Shown: positions 24,578 to 33,777, counted from the first letter of the stretch. The stretch: 64,000 nucleotides of DNA from Cytobacillus sp. NJ13 (GCA_030348385.1 JAUCFP010000006.1:2786501-2850500); one strand, 5' to 3'. Notes: a model not told the origin generated them from the letters alone. Translations and numbers: made by a program.

Positions 24578-25939
24578 TCAGTTAAAAAACTTTAGCAGCA
24601 TAATGGCAAGGATGACTGTAGATGCTCCGCCAAGTCTTGTGGATACTTGGGCGAAAGGCATGAGGGACATACGGTTAGAAGCAGAAAGGATTGCAACGTC
24701 CCCTGTTCCGCCAAGTCCGCTATGGCAGCCTGTGACAATCGCAGAATCAACCGGATGCATTTTCATCAGTTTTCCAACAAAATAACCGGTTGTGACCATC
24801 GCCAACACGACAGCAACACAGACCATCACGTATGAAGGAGTCACGATTTTTACTACATCTTCAAGCGGGATGTAAAGCATTCCAAGTCCAACCATTAATG
24901 GCCATGTCAGACTGGATGAAGTAAATTTGTACATATGGAAAGCACCTTGCTCCATTTTTGCCGGTAAAAGCTGCAGGCTTTTCACCAATGCTGCAGCCAC
25001 AATCATAAGGACAGGACCCGGCATGCCCAAAAGCTTGTGCCCAACGCCGCCAAGAATAAAGAATGCACATGCCAATAAGAGACCTGCTCCCATGAGCGGG
25101 AAGTCTACTGGCTTATTAATGGTGGCGGATTCCGTAATGCCATCTCCGCCTTTTGCTTTAACTAAAACACCGTTGCCCGTAAGATGAGGTTTCTTTTCGC
25201 CTAAACGAGAAAGGAGACCCGCACAGATAATGGCCGCGATATTTCCAATGACAGCAGCTGGAATCAATTGGCCAACAAATGTTTCCGGATCCTGTCCGAG
25301 AATTTGGCCATACCCAATGGAAAGCGGAAGGATTCCTTCTCCAATTCCGCCCCCGATAATAGGAACAACAATAAAGAATAATGTATGCTTTGCTGAATAT
25401 CCAAACAGCATCCCAACCAGTACTCCAGCACCAACAGAAGCGAGCGTACCTAAAGCAAGGGGCACGAACATCCTTGTAAAGCCCTGGATGAGTACTTTCC
25501 GGTTCATCCCAAGAATACTTCCTACCACAAGGATCGAGATATATAGATAAAGGAAGTTCGAGGTTTTCATTAATTGTGTGACAGCGTTCATCCCAGTTTC
25601 ATTAATCACACTAAAATAAACTAATAGTGATGGAACAAGGAGTGCCATAATAGCCGGGCCTCCAATATCCTTAAGGACAGGAATCCTCATTCCAAGCTCT
25701 CCCAGAAGAATTCCCATCGTAATGATAAGGGCAAAGCCTCCAATCATATCGGCCGGCAATATGTCAAATGCCGTTGCAAAAAAGACAACAGCGGCGATAA
25801 TGATGTACAGCGGAAGCGGCACTGTGCCGACCTTCACACTGGATAACTTGGCAAACATACCTTTATTACTATTATTTGATTTACCTTTATTTTCATAAAT
25901 TGGAGTAAGCGGTTCCAACTCTTTTGCAGGCTGTGCCAT
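24578..25939 (-). CDS. maeN: Malate symporter of the 2-hydroxycarboxylate transporter family
   Basis: A 453-residue, strongly hydrophobic protein with about 11-12 membrane helices after a 30-residue cytoplasmic N-terminus. The two GGxG re-entrant loop motifs of the 2HCT family are visible as PIIGGGIGEGILPLS and TGCHSGLGGTGDVAILSAS. It imports malate or related 2-hydroxycarboxylates with Na+ or H+. The ATG at 25939 follows AAAGGGGG. Its place between the MalRK-type two-component genes and a malic enzyme supports the MaeN (YufR) role. Confidence 0.92.
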   Translation of the reverse strand: MAQPAKELEPLTPIYENKGKSNNSNKGMFAKLSSVKVGTVPLPLYIIIAAVVFFATAFDILPADMIGGFALIITMGILLGELGMRIPVLKDIGGPAIMALLVPSLLVYFSVINETGMNAVTQLMKTSNFLYLYISILVVGSILGMNRKVLIQGFTRMFVPLALGTLASVGAGVLVGMLFGYSAKHTLFFIVVPIIGGGIGEGILPLSIGYGQILGQDPETFVGQLIPAAVIGNIAAIICAGLLSRLGEKKPHLTGNGVLVKAKGGDGITESATINKPVDFPLMGAGLLLACAFFILGGVGHKLLGMPGPVLMIVAAALVKSLQLLPAKMEQGAFHMYKFTSSSLTWPLMVGLGMLYIPLEDVVKIVTPSYVMVCVAVVLAMVTTGYFVGKLMKMHPVDSAIVTGCHSGLGGTGDVAILSASNRMSLMPFAQVSTRLGGASTVILAIMLLKFFN

Positions 25940-25982
25940 TTGTAAACCCCCTTTATTTTGTTACCTGTCCATCATATTCCCC

Positions 25983-25998
25983 CATAAAACGTTTTCAT
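25983..25998 (-). promoter_or_regulatory. Possible cre (CcpA) site upstream of maeN
   Basis: On the minus strand ATGAAAACGTTTTATG matches the left half of the cre consensus well, with mismatches at the right end. It lies about 45-60 bp upstream of the maeN start. Confidence 0.3.
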
Positions 25999-26032
25999 AG
26001 AATATGAAATTATCGTAATCCTTTTAGTAAAT

Positions 26033-26064
26033 AAAAAAAGTAAGCAGTTACAAGGACTGCTTAC
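26033..26064 (-). terminator. Intrinsic terminator overlapping the end of malR
   Basis: GTAAGCAGT / ACTGCTTAC stem followed by a T-run on the minus strand. It separates malR from maeN transcription. Confidence 0.85.
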
Positions 26065-26768
26065 AGAAAGTTTTTAATTAAATGCTCCTTATATGGATTG
26101 AATTCATGCTGGTAAACTGGCCTTCCTACGGTGCCGTAGATCACCTTGACCTCCAGTATTCCCAAATCCTTCAGGAAGTTAAGATATTTTCTTGCAGAAA
26201 CTCGTGATATGCCCACGATATTGGAAACTTCATCGGTGGAAAAAGGAAAAGCCTTCAATTCCTGAATCGCATTCCAGACTTGTTTTAATGTATCCCTGGT
26301 CAGTCCCTTTGGGAGCTCATCAACTATTGTATTTTCCTCTCTGTTTAATAGATAATTATCGAGTTCCTGCTGGCTGACAGCTTCTTGTTTATCGATAAAC
26401 CTGGTTTTCTTCAGATAACTGGCAAGAGCCATATGGAACCTTTCAAACTCAAAAGGCTTAATTAAATAATCCGCCACTCCATACCTCAATGCCTTTTGGA
26501 TACGATCTAAGTCTGAAGCGGCAGAAATAATGATGACATCAATTTCATGGTCATTTTTTCTAAGATACGCCAACAGGTCCAGGCCCTGCTTACCAGGCAT
26601 AAAGATATCCAGGAGAATTAACTGTATATCTTCCTTTCCCAGCAGCCTGATGGCTTCATCAACTGAGCTTGCTTGAGCTGCCAGACGGAACCCATCCATT
26701 TTGCTGAGGTATTGTTTATTGATTTCTGCGACCATCGGGTCATCTTCGACAATCATTACATTAATCAA
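26061..26768 (-). CDS. malR: Response regulator of CitB/DcuR/MalR type
   Basis: A 235-residue regulator with an N-terminal receiver domain (acidic pair EDD, phosphoacceptor D56 in LILLDIFMPGKQGLD, IKPFEFERF) and a C-terminal helix-turn-helix (STDEVSNIVGISRVSARKYL, then GTVGRPVYQHE). This is the architecture of DcuR, CitB and B. subtilis MalR. It overlaps the kinase gene by 4 nt. It probably activates maeN and the malic enzyme gene in response to malate. Confidence 0.92.
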   Translation of the reverse strand: MINVMIVEDDPMVAEINKQYLSKMDGFRLAAQASSVDEAIRLLGKEDIQLILLDIFMPGKQGLDLLAYLRKNDHEIDVIIISAASDLDRIQKALRYGVADYLIKPFEFERFHMALASYLKKTRFIDKQEAVSQQELDNYLLNREENTIVDELPKGLTRDTLKQVWNAIQELKAFPFSTDEVSNIVGISRVSARKYLNFLKDLGILEVKVIYGTVGRPVYQHEFNPYKEHLIKNFL

Positions 26769-28366
26769 TTCTGCTCATCCTCCGCTTTATAAGGTATATA
26801 AACAGCAAAATTTGTTCCCTTTTCCGGCTTGGAAGAAATAATAAGGTCCCCTTCCAGCCTTTCGATTGCCTGCGCCAAAATATATAATCCCAACCCGCGG
26901 TTAGCTCCTTTCGTGGAGAAGCCTTTTGCAAGGATTTGGTTTTGGATTGCCTTCGTCATCCCCACCCCTGAGTCTTTTACCTCAATGGTCAAAATATCCT
27001 CTGCGTAATCCAGCATTAGATCGACTTTTTTAGTTGGCCGGTCTGCAACTGCCTCCAATGCATTATCGACTAGATTTCCAATGATTGTTATCAGCTCATG
27101 AGTGATTTTCTGATTTTCTGGCTTGGGCAGTTTATTTTCACAATTAATTGATAGAGAGACTCCTGATTCTCTGGCAAAACTAAGCTTTCCAATCAAAAAT
27201 CCTGCAAGAACTGGATCTATAACCATCTTGGTTACAAAGCCCACTTCCGTTTCCCGATGGGTAACCGTTTCACTGACATAGTTAGCAAGCGTATCGTATT
27301 GTTCAGTACGGACCAGCCCAAGAATGACATGAAGCTTATTCATGAATTCATGCGCCTGGGCACGGAGGGCATCCGCATACTTGCGTACACCTGTAAGCTG
27401 TTCGGCCAATAATTGGACCTCGGTTTTATCACGGAATGTAGCGATGGCTCCAACCGGCTGATTTTCGACCACCACTGGTACTCTGTTTACTAAAATAGTA
27501 ACCCCATGCAGGTTCTGCTCCTGGTCCATTTCCATTTCACCCGATTTTGTAATTCGGTTTAATCTAGTATCCGGCAAATATTCTTCAATGCTCTGCCCCA
27601 ATGGATCTTCTTCAAGTCCAGCCTTTTTAAAAATTTTGCTTGCCGCTCTGTTGACAAGGGTAATTTTCCCTTCCTGGTCAATGGCTATAATCCCCTCTCG
27701 CACAGACTGAAGCATGGAACTTCGCTCTTCAAGCAGTCTGGCAATGGCAAACGGTTCAAGCCCCAGCAGAGTTTTTTTAATATACCTTGCCAGGCCAACA
27801 GCCCCCATGATTCCGATCAAGATTCCGATTAATGTACCGATCACCATTCCCTTCCGGCCATTATTGACCGCCTTTGTCACATTTTCTAATGAAATCCCTA
27901 CGGCAGCCGCACCGACTTGCTTTCCCTGGGCATTTATTATTGGCGTGAAAGCCCTCAGCGATGGACCAAGAGTTCCCTTTGAAATGGATACGTACTCTTT
28001 CCCTTTAAGGGCAGGCCCTTCATCTCCTCCCCTGAAGGGTTTGCCCACTTGTTCAGGATCCGGATGGGTAAGCCGAATTCCCTCCATATCCATAATAGTA
28101 ACAAAATTAACATTCGTTCTATTTTCAATTTGGCTGGCAAAAGCCTGTATTCCCTCAGAACTGGCTGAGCCTTCCAAAGAATCAATCACCAGCTGGTTTA
28201 AAGAAACCATCCTTGCAACATTAAGAGCCTTATCTTCCTGTGTCTCTTCAACACTGGAGGTAATGGTTTTGCTTATCAGCAGGTCAGTTATCCCAAGTGA
28301 TAGCGCAACGACAATGCATACAAACATAATAATGATGAACTGTAAACTAAATTTCCCCTTTTTCAT
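26765..28366 (-). CDS. malK: Sensor kinase of CitA/DcuS/MalK type
   Basis: A 533-residue membrane kinase. It has membrane helix 1 near residues 8-30, an extracytoplasmic PDC/Cache domain (TIMDMEGIRLTHPDPEQVGK, YVSISKGTLGPSLRAF) that binds carboxylates in this family, membrane helix 2 (GMVIGTLIGILIGIMGAVG), a PAS domain, phosphoacceptor H339 in RAQAHEFMNKLHVILGL, and an ATPase domain (NLVDNALEAV, DSGVGM, GANRGLGLYI). The ATG at 28366, with GGAGGAGATC upstream, is chosen over an upstream frame extension. Confidence 0.92.
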   Translation of the reverse strand: MKKGKFSLQFIIIMFVCIVVALSLGITDLLISKTITSSVEETQEDKALNVARMVSLNQLVIDSLEGSASSEGIQAFASQIENRTNVNFVTIMDMEGIRLTHPDPEQVGKPFRGGDEGPALKGKEYVSISKGTLGPSLRAFTPIINAQGKQVGAAAVGISLENVTKAVNNGRKGMVIGTLIGILIGIMGAVGLARYIKKTLLGLEPFAIARLLEERSSMLQSVREGIIAIDQEGKITLVNRAASKIFKKAGLEEDPLGQSIEEYLPDTRLNRITKSGEMEMDQEQNLHGVTILVNRVPVVVENQPVGAIATFRDKTEVQLLAEQLTGVRKYADALRAQAHEFMNKLHVILGLVRTEQYDTLANYVSETVTHRETEVGFVTKMVIDPVLAGFLIGKLSFARESGVSLSINCENKLPKPENQKITHELITIIGNLVDNALEAVADRPTKKVDLMLDYAEDILTIEVKDSGVGMTKAIQNQILAKGFSTKGANRGLGLYILAQAIERLEGDLIISSKPEKGTNFAVYIPYKAEDEQN

Positions 28367-28474
28367 GATCTCCTCCAGGTTGTTTGCTCGTTTTAGTATG
28401 TGTAAAATTTTTTCCATTAAATGAAAAAAGACTGTAAAACCCACTGACGAGTTTTAAGCAGCCTTAAAGTAAAA

Positions 28475-29245
28475 TCATAGAATCAGCAAAGTTGCACCCG
28501 CCATTATGGGGGTGAGAACCATTGCAATTTTTAAAATCGGCACGGGAACATGGTTTGTAAATTTAGCCCCAATATAAGAGCCAATCATCGTGCCGGCCAG
28601 TACTTGGACCAGGAGCAGGGCGTTGAAATAGCCCTCAAAATAGTAGCCTATCCCTCCAGCCATGGCAATTGGGAGAATGACAAGCATGGTTGTCCCAACA
28701 GATTTTTGTATAGAAAGACCCAAAACAATCAACAGACCAAGCTGGATGAAAGGAGCAGATCCAATACCAAATGTACCAGATAAGACGCCAGTCACTATAC
28801 CGACAGAAGCTGCTCTTATTAGAAAACTGAAAGCAGATTTTGTTTCACTTTTGTTTGTTTCTTTAAGCCTGTTGACTAATAAAAGGCGGGTCATAAGCAT
28901 AACAGCAGATAAGAACAGCATTCCCGCAGTGAGCCAATGAAGTGAATCGACAGGAATTCCTACAGCAATCCTGGAACCAAAGTAGGAAAAAATGGCTCCA
29001 AAGATACCTGCGGTTAAGCCCGCTTTCACATCAATATTGCCCTGCCGGTAATGGCTGTAAGCTCCGGACAAGGTCGTAAAGACCATAGCCGCAAGCGAAG
29101 TCCCTAGCGCTGTGTGGATAGGCACTCCAAAAACAACGGTTAATATGGCAATAAGAAACCCGGACCCTCCGGCCCCAATAAATCCTAGTAAAATCCCTAT
29201 TAAGAACATAGTAAATGTAATAATAATAAATGCCCCCAAATACAC
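28475..29245 (-). CDS. TauE/SafE (DUF81) family transporter
   Basis: A 256-residue protein with about 8 membrane helices in two inverted halves, each with a Gly-rich TauE/SafE signature (LLGFIGAGGSGFLIAILTVV and VLSGTFGIGSAPFIQLGLL). Family members export or import sulfite, sulfoacetate or other organic anions. It lies upstream of malK on the same strand, 108 bp away, so it may be co-transcribed; a link to malate is only positional. The GTG start at 29245 has a weak ribosome binding site. Confidence 0.85.
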   Translation of the reverse strand: MYLGAFIIITFTMFLIGILLGFIGAGGSGFLIAILTVVFGVPIHTALGTSLAAMVFTTLSGAYSHYRQGNIDVKAGLTAGIFGAIFSYFGSRIAVGIPVDSLHWLTAGMLFLSAVMLMTRLLLVNRLKETNKSETKSAFSFLIRAASVGIVTGVLSGTFGIGSAPFIQLGLLIVLGLSIQKSVGTTMLVILPIAMAGGIGYYFEGYFNALLLVQVLAGTMIGSYIGAKFTNHVPVPILKIAMVLTPIMAGATLLIL

Positions 29246-29407
29246 TTTCTATCATTCGACAAACTTAGTCCAAATATTATTATAGTATATGAAATATGCA
29301 GGAGACTTTTTGTAATTAAAAAAAGTATTTGGATCGTATTTATAGGCTTTTAGTAAGGTAATAGAATGGGTTATAGATTTTTCTCCTTATGTAACAGATA
29401 ATATATG

Positions 29408-29433
29408 AGAAAAGGACCTGCTAATGCAGGTCC
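29408..29433 (-). terminator. Intrinsic terminator of the riboswitch operon
   Basis: GGACCTGC / GCAGGTCC stem followed by TTTTCT on the minus strand, just after the ATP-grasp gene. Confidence 0.8.
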
Positions 29434-29440
29434 CCGCAAC

Positions 29441-30397
29441 TTAAGCCGTTACAGATGCAGCGTATTTTTCTTCCAAGGTCTTCTTTAATAATGAAGCTAA
29501 CTCAAGCATTCCATATTTTCCAGCTTTCGATTCTGCATCAGAATTATAGTTTGTGTTTGTATTAATATCATAAGTGTAAATGTCACCTTCAGCATTTCTG
29601 ATAAATTCAATGCCAGCGACTTGAATATGATTCCTGGCCAGAACCTCTTTATATTTTTCTATAATTTCGTCCTCAAAATCCTCAATGATCTGGAACTTAA
29701 GCTTCTCTTCAACCTCTTCTCCTACAGGGCAGAATAAGTCGCCAATCTGGCATGCGTCCGCCGGGCAAAGTTCAAATCCTTCCGAAGTATCAACCCTTAC
29801 GGCATAAACAAAGTTGCCTCCGACAAATTCACAGCGGGTGATATAGCTTTCAGGGGATTGAATGTATTCCTGAATAAGGGTAATGCCATCAACAGGTTCT
29901 TCGAAGGAAGGTCCTTCCACATAAGCCTTTAGAGCTTCAATACTATGGAATAATTGAACACCCAAACCTTTACCGGCACGGTTATGTTTCGTGATAAACG
30001 GCTGTCCTGCAAATGCTTCAGCTGCCTTAATAATATGTTGTTTTCCCACTGCTGCAATCGTTTTTGGAGTCCTGACACCAGATTTGTTTAACTCCAAGTA
30101 TTGCAAAACCTTACTAACTTCAAGCTTCAGAGCGCTCGTTCCATTTAACACTGTACGGCCATGTGCTTCAAGCCAGGCCAATACTTGTCCGGAAAATTCA
30201 GCCGCAAAACGATGATCGCGGGTATGAGAAGAAGCACTCATCCGGCTATAGAAGATCCCTTCCGGCGGTTCCGCCGATAAATCCAGCGTCCCTTCGTCTA
30301 AATGCCATTCTTCATAAGGAACACCCAGTTCCTTCAGCCTTTTTGTCAAATGGACTGTCCACTCACTATTTTCATGTATTACATATACCTTGCTCAT
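29441..30397 (-). CDS. RimK-like ATP-grasp protein
   Basis: A 318-residue ATP-grasp protein. Features visible are FITKHNRAGKGLGVQLF (ATP-binding lysine and Gly-rich loop), LIQEYIQSPESYITRCEFV and the metal-binding end VAGIEFIRN, YTYDINTNTNYN. It resembles RimK-type carboxylate-amine/thiol ligases; the substrate is unknown. It is the second gene behind a SAM-I riboswitch and follows a flavin monooxygenase gene by 16 nt, so a role in sulfur compound metabolism is a reasonable inference. The ATG at 30397 follows AAAGGGG. Confidence 0.82.
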   Translation of the reverse strand: MSKVYVIHENSEWTVHLTKRLKELGVPYEEWHLDEGTLDLSAEPPEGIFYSRMSASSHTRDHRFAAEFSGQVLAWLEAHGRTVLNGTSALKLEVSKVLQYLELNKSGVRTPKTIAAVGKQHIIKAAEAFAGQPFITKHNRAGKGLGVQLFHSIEALKAYVEGPSFEEPVDGITLIQEYIQSPESYITRCEFVGGNFVYAVRVDTSEGFELCPADACQIGDLFCPVGEEVEEKLKFQIIEDFEDEIIEKYKEVLARNHIQVAGIEFIRNAEGDIYTYDINTNTNYNSDAESKAGKYGMLELASLLKKTLEEKYAASVTA

Positions 30398-30412
30398 TAT
30401 TCATGCCCCTTT

Positions 30413-31462
30413 CTAGCTCTTTATTAAACTGCGTTTTTGTTCCACTAATGGCATAACCGTCTTTGCAAAGCGTTCCATTTCCTCCAGCTGAGGTGAGAAT
30501 TGCAATAATAGCAGGTCCAGGCCAGCTTCTTCATATTGTAAAATCCGATCAGCAATTTGCTCTGGTGTTCCTGCTAAGTTTGGCCGCAGACCTCTATTGG
30601 AGACAGAGTAATCCTGCAGCTGAATCTGCTGCTCTAATTGTGACTTTGTCGTGAAGTCCTTAAAACCTGCATAACCGCTGGAATCCTTCACAGTAGTGAT
30701 TTTTTCAAGCTCAGCAAGAGCCTCTTCTTCTGTATCACGGCAAATAACATAAGCAGCCATTCCGAAAGAACTGAATGGCGCATTGCCCGTTTGCTCACGC
30801 CGTGCCTTCATTTCTCCTATTTTCCGTTCAATCTCTTCAACTGTTCCTCCGTGCATAACATAAGCGTCACATTTCTCTGCAATAGTCTGCTTGCCTTTTT
30901 CACTTTCACCGCCTGCATAAAGAATCGGGTTAGGTCGTTGAACAGGCTTCGGAGCAAGCTTCGTGTCCCTTAGGTTGTAAAATTGGCCGGAATAATTGAA
31001 GGTTTCTTCCGTCCATAGTCCTTTTAGAACATCGATGAACTCCTCGGTACGGGCATAACGCTCATCATGCTCTGTAAAAATACCGCCATATTGACGGGCT
31101 TCTTCGGCCCACCAGGCAGAAACAACGTTAAGAGTAAAACGTCCGCTGCTGATTTGATCAATATTGGCGGCCATTTTTGCTGCTACAGCAGGATTATGGA
31201 AACCGGGACGGATCGCGGTCATAATTTCAATTTTTTCTGTCACGGCTGCAAGTGCGGCTGCCGTGGACCAGGCTTCAAGAGAATCATGATCCGGTCCTTT
31301 AATATCATTTAAATATAATTCAGCAATTAATGTAGTCGAGTATCCCCATCTTTCAGCCGACTGAATGACGTTTTTTGCATATTCAAAGGTTGGCGGCATA
31401 TTTTCGTCTTCCTCATTTCGCAGCCAGCCTCCAAAAATCGGCAGCCAGAAACCATATTTCAT
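30413..31462 (-). CDS. LLM-class flavin-dependent monooxygenase (SsuD-like)
   Basis: A 349-residue luciferase-like monooxygenase. It begins MKYGFWLPIFGGWLRN and has LAAVTEKIEIMTAIRPGFHNPAVAAKMAA and NVVSAWW, as in FMNH2-dependent alkanesulfonate or dimethyl sulfone monooxygenases, which release sulfite from sulfonates. The riboswitch control supports a sulfur-scavenging role; the substrate is not predictable. The ATG at 31462 with AGGAGAGAAG upstream is preferred to an earlier start. First gene of the SAM-riboswitch operon. Confidence 0.87.
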   Translation of the reverse strand: MKYGFWLPIFGGWLRNEEDENMPPTFEYAKNVIQSAERWGYSTTLIAELYLNDIKGPDHDSLEAWSTAAALAAVTEKIEIMTAIRPGFHNPAVAAKMAANIDQISSGRFTLNVVSAWWAEEARQYGGIFTEHDERYARTEEFIDVLKGLWTEETFNYSGQFYNLRDTKLAPKPVQRPNPILYAGGESEKGKQTIAEKCDAYVMHGGTVEEIERKIGEMKARREQTGNAPFSSFGMAAYVICRDTEEEALAELEKITTVKDSSGYAGFKDFTTKSQLEQQIQLQDYSVSNRGLRPNLAGTPEQIADRILQYEEAGLDLLLLQFSPQLEEMERFAKTVMPLVEQKRSLIKS

Positions 31463-31530
31463 TTCTCTTCTCTCCTCTTGCATTCTAAATAACTACTTTT
31501 CACATAACTTAAGTTGGATTTATAAACAAT

Positions 31531-31674
31531 TAAAAAACTCTCCTCCTAAGAAGAGAGTTTTATCAACTCTCTTCTCATCTTTCAAGCGATACGCTTGCTG
31601 GAATTGGCACAGTATTCATCAGAACCTGCTGCCGAGGCTTCAAAGGGCCAGTCCCTCCACCTCTCTGGATAAGA
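31531..31674 (-). promoter_or_regulatory. SAM-I (S-box) riboswitch with terminator
   Basis: Read on the minus strand, the S-box landmarks are in order: CTTATCCAGAGAGGTGGAGG, GACTGGCCC, TGAAGCCTCGGCAGCAGGTT, ACTGTGCCAATTCCAGCAAG and TTGAAAGATGAGAAGAGAG. They are followed by overlapping hairpins AACTCTCTTC / GAAGAGAGTT and AACTCTC / GAGAGTTTTTT, which form the antiterminator/terminator switch. It lies 69 bp upstream of the monooxygenase start. High SAM should terminate transcription. Confidence 0.95.
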
Positions 31675-31851
31675 AGAAAAATATTTAACTATTTAATTAT
31701 TTAAAGCGATAATAATTTAAATTCATCAAATTGTCAATCAATTATTACATTGTTAATAAGAGTTTCCTAATTTCTGAGCTGGCAGTTAGTTCTATTAGTA
31801 ATGAACCCTATAGTGTAATTATAATATTTCACAATCTACAATCCTGCATGC

Positions 31852-32370
31852 CTACATCATATTTTTATAATAAATTATTGTCGCATCGAAGTTACCGTTT
31901 TCGGACATTGCATAAGCAGGTATCCGGCCAGCATTAGTGTATCCTAATGAAGTATAAAGTAAATTTGAGGGATCACCTTCTCTAGTATCGAGAACCAATA
32001 GTGTTCTACCCATTTTTAAAGCTGTTTCATGAGCCTTCTCCATTAATAAACGGCCAATTCCATTACGCCGATAATTTGGGTGAGTCATTAATTTTGCAAT
32101 TTCAGCTCTATGTCCGCCATTCTGTTTTGAGCAGAGGTGTAATTGCACGCTGCCAACTATTTCGTTATTAACCTTTGCAACAAAAAGAATTACATCAGGA
32201 TTTAGTACGCTTTCCCAGGATTTAATTGCCTCTGAAGGTTTTAGTGATGGTAAAAATCCGATAGAAGCACCATCCTTAACAACATCGATTAGAAGGTCTG
32301 CAAGTTCAATTATATGTTCCTCAATTTTTATACATTTTTCTACTTTTATATTATTTGCTGCTTTTTCCAA
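31852..32370 (-). CDS. GNAT N-acetyltransferase
   Basis: A 172-residue acetyltransferase with the acetyl-CoA loop NYRRNGIGRLLMEKAHETA and the preceding strand HRAEIAKLMTHP. Resembles small-molecule GNATs annotated as tabtoxin- or streptothricin-like acetyltransferases; substrate unknown. The start is uncertain: the reading begins at a TTG (32370) without a good ribosome binding site. Confidence 0.85.
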   Translation of the reverse strand: MEKAANNIKVEKCIKIEEHIIELADLLIDVVKDGASIGFLPSLKPSEAIKSWESVLNPDVILFVAKVNNEIVGSVQLHLCSKQNGGHRAEIAKLMTHPNYRRNGIGRLLMEKAHETALKMGRTLLVLDTREGDPSNLLYTSLGYTNAGRIPAYAMSENGNFDATIIYYKNMM

Positions 32371-32770
32371 GAGGAATCACCCTAACTCATTTTTTATGGT
32401 TAAATATACCACACAAAAAAATTAATAAAAGGAGTATGTTAGAAAATCTAACGTGTTTTTTACAGGTTAAAGTACAATAAAAAAGGAATTCCTTTTGACA
32501 ATAAAATAGGAAGAAATAATATGTTACTATTTACGGAAAACATACTATGTGAATAAACGTTTTGAGGGCTATGAGACCTATCGTTAACTAGGTTAAAATA
32601 TATATCAGATTTTTTATCCATATTTCAAAGTTATAGAAATAGAAATTAATAAAGATACAAGGTTTCGGCTTCTGCATCTATAGAGCTCTTCAAACTTTAA
32701 GGAGAGTACTCTTTTATACCTCATATTATATTTACATTGCTCTGTAAAAGATCATAATTTAAAAGAAGAG
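32371..32770. other. Intergenic region between divergent genes
   Basis: No gene seen. A possible sigma-A promoter on the + strand reads TTGACA (32495) and TAATAT (32517) with a 16-bp spacer, 250 bp upstream of the kinase gene. Confidence 0.35.
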
Positions 32771-33622
32771 GTGAGGAAAGTTACAATTTTGCAATCAATT
32801 CGAAGAATTTATCAGTTTTTTGTAGATATACCAATTAAAGAAGGGACGATTTTGAACTCTCGTTATGAGGTTTTGAGTGTAATAGGGTCTGGAAGCTATG
32901 GCATTGTTTATCTCTGTAATGATTTGTGTTCAAAAGAAAATAGAGTGGTTAAACAGCTTCGTCCTAGTAAATGTCGTTCGAAAAAAGAGATTGAGCTCTT
33001 TCAAAATGAAACCTTTATTATGCGTACATTGAACCACAAAAATATGCCAATACTATTTGATGCTTCTTCAAATAATGAATATTTTTTTTATGTAATGAGT
33101 TTTATTGAAGGCGATAATTTAGAAGATCAAATTTTTCTCAGCAAGAAAACTTTTGGCGAGAAAGAGTCTCTGCTTATTTTAGATAGACTACTCGAATTAG
33201 TTGATTATCTTCACAAAAAAGACATTTATCATAGAGATTTACGTATTCCAAACATAATACTAAAAAATAATGAGCCCTTTTTGATTGATTTTGGATTGTC
33301 AATGCAGAGAGCCGCAATTGATCAATTTCACTCACCCTCTAGCTCTTTACTTATAAAACAAGACTTCCAGGAAATGAAACACCAGGACTACTATGATTTA
33401 GGTGAAATACTTTTATATTTGCTTTATACAACGTACTCTTCCAAAAATAAAAAAGCTCTTCCTTGGACAGAAGAACTTTCTTTAGAAAAGGAAACTGTTA
33501 ATTTACTGAAAAGGCTATTGCAAACTAAAGAACCTTATTCAAGCATTTGTGAGATTTCAGCAGATCTTCATGCAGCACTTAAAGCGAAAGAGAAAGTACA
33601 TGAACCTCAGAGATGGAATTAG
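32771..33622 (+). CDS. Hanks-type Ser/Thr protein kinase, cytoplasmic
   Basis: A kinase of up to 283 residues with a Gly loop IGSGSYGIVY, the Lys of VVKQL, the catalytic HRD (H154) in IYHRDLRIPNI and the DFG in LIDFGLS. No membrane segment or PASTA domain is present. It resembles the small YrzF/YbdM-type kinases of Bacillus. The start is uncertain: GTG at 32771, or TTG at 32789 with GTGAGGAAAG upstream. It converges with a small basic Ser-rich gene on the other strand, overlapping it by 4 bp. Confidence 0.88.
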   Translation: MRKVTILQSIRRIYQFFVDIPIKEGTILNSRYEVLSVIGSGSYGIVYLCNDLCSKENRVVKQLRPSKCRSKKEIELFQNETFIMRTLNHKNMPILFDASSNNEYFFYVMSFIEGDNLEDQIFLSKKTFGEKESLLILDRLLELVDYLHKKDIYHRDLRIPNIILKNNEPFLIDFGLSMQRAAIDQFHSPSSSLLIKQDFQEMKHQDYYDLGEILLYLLYTTYSSKNKKALPWTEELSLEKETVNLLKRLLQTKEPYSSICEISADLHAALKAKEKVHEPQRWN

Positions 33623-33777
33623 CTGCTGCTTCTCCTCTTCCTTTTGTAGTAGTTACTTCCACTCATTGGAGATCGTTTATAACGACCGCTGCTGCTGCCT
33701 TTGCGATAATGACCATGTCTTCGCGCACTGCTTCCTTGAGAGAGCTGCTTGATTTGTTTTAATATTTTTTTTAACAT
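33619..33777 (-). CDS. Small basic Ser/Arg/Tyr-rich protein, 52 aa
   Basis: The ATG at 33777 has an excellent AAAGGAGG ribosome binding site. The 52-residue product starts MLKKILKQIKQLSQGSSARR and continues with HGHYRKGSSSGRYKRSPMSG, ending in RKRRSSS. The composition (Ser, Arg, Lys, Tyr, His) is that of spore-coat-like, intrinsically disordered proteins. Its 3' end overlaps the kinase gene, suggesting a functional pair; it is a possible kinase substrate, by analogy with CotG and the CotH kinase. This is inference. Confidence 0.65.
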   Translation of the reverse strand: MLKKILKQIKQLSQGSSARRHGHYRKGSSSGRYKRSPMSGSNYYKRKRRSSS

